Assembly: GCA_029567025.1 (NCBI GenBank) | Contig: JAKQLT010000024.1 | Span: forward strand, 1 to 7,694 | Length of the DNA: 7,694 nt | DNA from: Candidatus Omnitrophota bacterium | GTDB taxonomy: Bacteria; Omnitrophota; Gorgyraeia; Zapsychrales; Zapsychraceae | Direction: 5' to 3' | Shown: one piece after another, positions 5,419 through 7,694 of the stretch | Position numbering within the stretch: the stretch's first letter is position 1 | Layout: each line of letters opens with the position of its first letter | The notes under the pieces: model-generated | Database searches by the model: none | Seen by the model: the letters and a program-made list of their open reading frames with translations, nothing else | What the model was told of the DNA's origin: nothing | Program-made: the position numbers and the translations under genes

Positions 5419-5996
5419 GTAATTTAAAAAATTTCTCCATTAGTATGGGTGATGCTGATAACGATGAGTTGTATACTCCTCCGATACTGGTTAAGCCAAT
5501 AATTAAATATATTCCGAAAGGCAAAAGAATTTGGTGTCCGTTTGACACTGAGAATAGTGAGTTTGTATTAATGTTAAAAGAGGCTGGTTTTGATGTTGCA
5601 TTTTCTCACATATGGAATGGTCAAGATTTTTTCCAGTATGAACCGGAGTTAAACTATGATTATATTATATCAAATCCGCCGTTTTCAAAAAAGTTAGAAG
5701 TTTTAAAAAGATTGTATCAATTAGGTAAGCCTTTTGCTGTTATTTTAGGATTACCAATTTTGAACTATGAGGAAATCGGGAATTTCTTTTTTGAGATGAA
5801 TTCAGATGTAGAATTGTTAATGTTTGATAAAAAAGTAAGTTACAACGGAAAGCAGGCAAGTTTTAATACCTCCTATTTTTGTCGAGGTTTTCTTCCTGAA
5901 AAGATAATATTTGAACATCTTGAAAATAATAATACAGGTAAATTTTTTGTAGGGTCAAGAATGTTAAGAAAAAAAGAGAAAACTCTTTTTGATTAG
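5415..5996 (+). CDS. Phage DNA methyltransferase-like protein (NPPF motif)
   Basis: The 193-residue protein carries a catalytic motif IV-type NPPF (residues 87-90, in YDYIISNPPFSKK), the hallmark of N6-adenine or N4-cytosine amino-methyltransferases. In place of a standard D-x-F-x-G-x-G S-adenosylmethionine loop there is RIWCPFDTENSEFV (38-51). Its helix and strand spacing suits the Rossmann fold, but the loop is glycine-poor. The N-terminal DELYTPPILVKPIIKYIP resembles the YTP motif X region of N6 methyltransferases. Proteins like this are frequent in phages and are often annotated only as methyltransferase-like. It may protect phage DNA, or may have lost catalysis. The start is GTG 5415, with GGAGA at 5403-5407, overlapping the previous stop. 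The gene looks more AT-rich than the transposition genes. Confidence 0.75.
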   Translation: MSNLKNFSISMGDADNDELYTPPILVKPIIKYIPKGKRIWCPFDTENSEFVLMLKEAGFDVAFSHIWNGQDFFQYEPELNYDYIISNPPFSKKLEVLKRLYQLGKPFAVILGLPILNYEEIGNFFFEMNSDVELLMFDKKVSYNGKQASFNTSYFCRGFLPEKIIFEHLENNNTGKFFVGSRMLRKKEKTLFD

Positions 5997-6023
5997 AAAT
6001 TGAAAAGAAAGGAGGAATAACTT

Positions 6024-6131
6024 ATGAATGGTACGGTATCTAAAGCATTGCGAAGAGGAAGATTAACAACTAAAGAAATCAAGACTGCAAAAAAAGAATG
6101 GAGTAATACTCCAAGAAATAAAAGAAGTAGA
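6024..6131 (+). CDS. Small basic protein (35 aa), unknown
   Basis: Runs from ATG 6024 to TAG 6129-6131. It is preceded by a near-consensus ribosome binding site AAAGGAGG (6008-6015), the best one in the window, at eight bases spacing. The product begins MNGTVSKALRRGRLTTKEIK and ends in a run of Arg and Lys (PRNKKK). That charge suggests nucleic-acid binding, but no family is recognised. It is the last gene before the terminator at 6159. The strong initiation signal is the main reason to accept so short a gene. Confidence 0.55.
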
Positions 6132-6158
6132 AAAAATATTTGACTTTTTTTTGAATTT

Positions 6159-6190
6159 AAGACCGTTTTAGCGACGGTCTTTTTTATTTT
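6159..6190 (+). terminator. Rho-independent terminator of the early operon
   Basis: AAGACCGT (6159-6166) pairs with ACGGTCTT (6174-6181) around a seven-base loop. A T-rich run (6180-6185, then more T after one A) follows. It lies 27 bases after the last small ORF and separates the phage-type genes from the restriction-modification gene. Confidence 0.85.
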
Positions 6191-6247
6191 ATACTCCATT
6201 TTGTCGATGTAATAACTAATCAAATATCAAAGGATTAGACATTTATT

Positions 6248-7423
6248 ATGTGGACAAAATACTTAAAAGAGATAGCAGAGATTTACAAGACGGGGAATTT
6301 TCTTGAACATACATTCAGGACGCAATTTGAAAACCTTTTAAAAGACTTTTTGAAAGATGAATTAAAGAGCGATTTAAAGATCATTCATGAACCGCAGAGA
6401 GAGAAGTTTGGAGCGCCGGATTTTAAGATAATTGATAAGGCAAATAATATAATCGGTTATATCGAATGTAAAAACATAACAGAAGATATAAAGGGGCTTG
6501 TGGATTCGCCGCAGATTAAGAAATATCTTGAAATCACAAATAATCTGATTTTTACTAATTATATTGATTTTATCCTTTTTAAGAATGGCGAGATATTAAA
6601 TCATTGTTCTATATCGTCAATTCTTGATTTTAAATCATCAGGGAACAAAGGGTTAAAACCCCTTGCTAACTCGGAATCGCAAATTAATGACCTATTCAAA
6701 AAATTCTTTTTGACTGCGCCGGAACTTACTACAAGCGTTAAAAAATTATCGCTGGAACTTGCTAAAAGAACAAAGATTTTACATGATTTTATAATAGAAG
6801 AGATGGACGCCCCCTCAGTCCCCCTCGAAAAGGGGGATGTAGATGGCGGAGCAAGACATTATCATAAAGTATATAAGATATTTAAAACAATTATTACCGA
6901 GTTGGAATTAAACTCTTTTGTCGATATGTATTCGCAAATAATAAGTTTTGGGCTTTTATTCTTTCGACTCTCAAAGGATATGATACTTACAAGAGAAAAT
7001 ATTTTATCGAATATTCCTCATTGTATCCCTCTTTTAAGAGATGTTTTTTACAACGCCGATTTTGATAAATGGTCGGGTAACACTTTATGGATACTTGACG
7101 AGATACTGCTTTTATTAAATAATGTAGATGTAAACATTGTTAAAGAGAGTTTATCATATAAGAATCTTTCGCTTTTAACAAAGAGGGATAAGAATCTTTC
7201 GGATCCTTTCCTATTTTTTTACGAGGAGTTTTTGAAAGTTTATGATAAAAAGACAAAGGTTAGTCGAGGGGTTTTTTATACGCCTGAAAGCGTGGTGTCT
7301 TTTATAATCCGCTCTCTTGACGGTATTCTTAAAGATAAACTTGATGTAAAAAAGGGTTTTCTTGACAGTTCGATAAAAATCCTTGACTTGCAACAGGAAC
7401 GGGGACTTTTATCCTTGCATTGA
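6248..7423 (+). CDS. Type ISP/IIG-like restriction-modification enzyme, N-terminal part (frameshifted)
   Basis: N-terminal 391 codons of a single-chain restriction-modification protein. A PD-(D/E)XK nuclease is visible in APDFKIIDKANNIIGYIECK (56-75), with D58, E73 and K75 in the right places. A helical linker follows (about 150-320, including FVDMYSQIISFGLLFFRLS). The methyltransferase entrance motif RGVFYTPESVVSFIIRSLDG is at 340-359. No helicase domain lies between nuclease and methyltransferase, unlike full type ISP enzymes, so the layout is closer to helicase-less IIG relatives. At KILD (377-380) the frame should continue into motif I but turns into LQQERGLLSLH and stops; the motif continues in another frame (see 7387). 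Two repeat-derived peptides are inserted, at about 132-140 and 187-203. ATG 6248 has only a weak, distant AGGA (6231-6234). Confidence 0.85.
   Translation: MWTKYLKEIAEIYKTGNFLEHTFRTQFENLLKDFLKDELKSDLKIIHEPQREKFGAPDFKIIDKANNIIGYIECKNITEDIKGLVDSPQIKKYLEITNNLIFTNYIDFILFKNGEILNHCSISSILDFKSSGNKGLKPLANSESQINDLFKKFFLTAPELTTSVKKLSLELAKRTKILHDFIIEEMDAPSVPLEKGDVDGGARHYHKVYKIFKTIITELELNSFVDMYSQIISFGLLFFRLSKDMILTRENILSNIPHCIPLLRDVFYNADFDKWSGNTLWILDEILLLLNNVDVNIVKESLSYKNLSLLTKRDKNLSDPFLFFYEEFLKVYDKKTKVSRGVFYTPESVVSFIIRSLDGILKDKLDVKKGFLDSSIKILDLQQERGLLSLH
6644..6663 (+). repeat. GGGTTAAAACCC palindrome, copy 2 (one mismatch)
   Basis: CAAAGGGTT and AACCCCTTG pair around a central AA with a single A-C mismatch. 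It lies in frame inside the restriction gene and is translated as about NKGLKPL. It shares the core GGGTTAAAACCC with copy 1 at 3320, but is read in a different codon phase. Confidence 0.7.
6808..6848 (+). repeat. C/G-rich palindromic repeat inserted in frame
   Basis: A GC-rich patch in an otherwise AT-rich gene. CCCCCT (6820-6825) pairs with AGGGGG (6831-6836) around a five-base loop. An outer CGCC (6808-6811) can pair with GGCG (6845-6848). It is translated as about APSVPLEKGDVDGGA, which interrupts the helical linker between the nuclease and methyltransferase parts. The form, a C-run, a short loop, a G-run and then a GATGTAGATGGCGG-like tail, is that of a mobile or dispersed intergenic-type repeat. 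Only one copy is in the window. Confidence 0.7.
7158..7201 (+). repeat. 14-bp in-frame direct repeat
   Basis: ATAAGAATCTTTCG occurs at 7158-7171 and again at 7188-7201, exactly 30 bases apart, so both copies are in the same codon phase and give KNLS twice. It could be a small local duplication or coincidence in a Lys/Leu/Ser-rich helix. Confidence 0.6.
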
Positions 7424-7694
7424 TTGAGTTTATAAAGGATGAGTTACGAAGAACCAATAATTACGGACTTTTTAATACAGAGGTGAATGAGTTTATTCTT
7501 GAAAATATTTACGGCTTTGAACTTCTTGTCGTGCCGTATATCATCTGTCATTTAAGAATACATGAATATCTTGAGAGTTTCGGCTTTCACTATCAGGGCG
7601 ATAAAAAGGAGCGGGCGGAAGTATATCTTACTAACACGCTTGAGAATAATGCAAATATCCTTTTGACTAACTTTTTTGACGATATAGACGAGGA
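7387..7694 (+). pseudogene. Restriction-modification enzyme, methyltransferase continuation after frameshift (partial)
   Basis: In the frame that starts at 7387 (codon GCA at 7390) the sequence reads ATGTGTFILALIEFIKDEL. This is the S-adenosylmethionine-binding motif I of N6-adenine methyltransferases, which should follow the KILD of the preceding frame. Downstream come ENIYGFELLVVPYIICHLRI and VYLTNTLE, both typical of type ISP/IIG methyltransferase cores. The frame stays open to the window end, so the NPPY catalytic motif and the target-recognition domain lie beyond it. A single missing base near 7388 explains the break. As read, the full enzyme could not be made, so the gene is inactive unless the base is an assembly error or the ribosome shifts frame. 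Confidence 0.85.

Noticed and set aside
7384..7392. Programmed frameshift in the restriction gene
   Set aside because: There is no slippery heptamer or run at the junction (GACTTGCAACA), so a mutation or sequence error is more likely.
1956..7393. Minus-strand ORFs of 60-114 codons opposite the + strand genes
   Set aside because: They are Phe/Leu/Ser-rich reverse shadows of Lys/Glu-rich AT-rich genes, lack ribosome binding sites and match no family. All recognisable genes are on the + strand.

Overview
The window is an AT-rich bacterial segment in which every supportable gene lies on the + strand. Positions 1-6190 look like the early (replicative transposition) region of a Mu-like transposable prophage. 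The order is a MuA-type DDE transposase, a MuB-type AAA+ ATPase, small early ORFs, a DUF3164 protein, more small ORFs and a GemA (Mu gp16) homologue. The host cannot be named from the sequence. Low GC, strong GGAGG ribosome binding sites and several families of short dispersed repeats suggest a repeat-rich, low-GC bacterium, but I will not assign a phylum.

Layout. 1-237 is the C-terminal end of an unrecognised protein. 238-265 is a short GAGTTAA heptad tract. 273-2075 is the transposase and 2103-3044 its ATPase partner. 3063-3227 and 3208-3381 are two overlapping small ORFs, and 3397-3996 is DUF3164. 3997-4147 is non-coding, with two hairpins and a second heptad tract. 4148-4282 is a small ORF that overlaps gemA (4266-4706). 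gemA ends inside a third, longer heptad tract (4686-4769). A tightly coupled run follows: a CxxC zinc-ribbon-like mini-protein (4777-4932), a three-helix PnuC-like membrane protein (4929-5165), an unknown 82-aa protein (5170-5418) and a phage methyltransferase-like protein with an NPPF motif (5415-5996). The run closes with a 35-aa basic protein (6024-6131) and a rho-independent terminator (6159-6190).

Downstream of the terminator, 6248-7694 encodes a large single-chain restriction-modification enzyme. It has an N-terminal PD-(D/E)XK nuclease followed by an N6-adenine methyltransferase of the type ISP/IIG kind. Its reading frame breaks exactly at methyltransferase motif I (about 7388), and it runs off the window.

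How the parts fit: the transposase and ATPase would carry out integration and replicative transposition. DUF3164, GemA and the small ORFs fill the accessory early positions seen in other Mu-like phages. The methyltransferase-like protein could modify phage DNA. Whether the RM gene is phage cargo or flanking host DNA cannot be settled here. The most unusual feature is the repeat content. Three heptad tracts run directly into the ribosome binding sites of downstream genes, and two supply upstream stop codons. Palindromic repeats are also translated in frame inside at least two genes.
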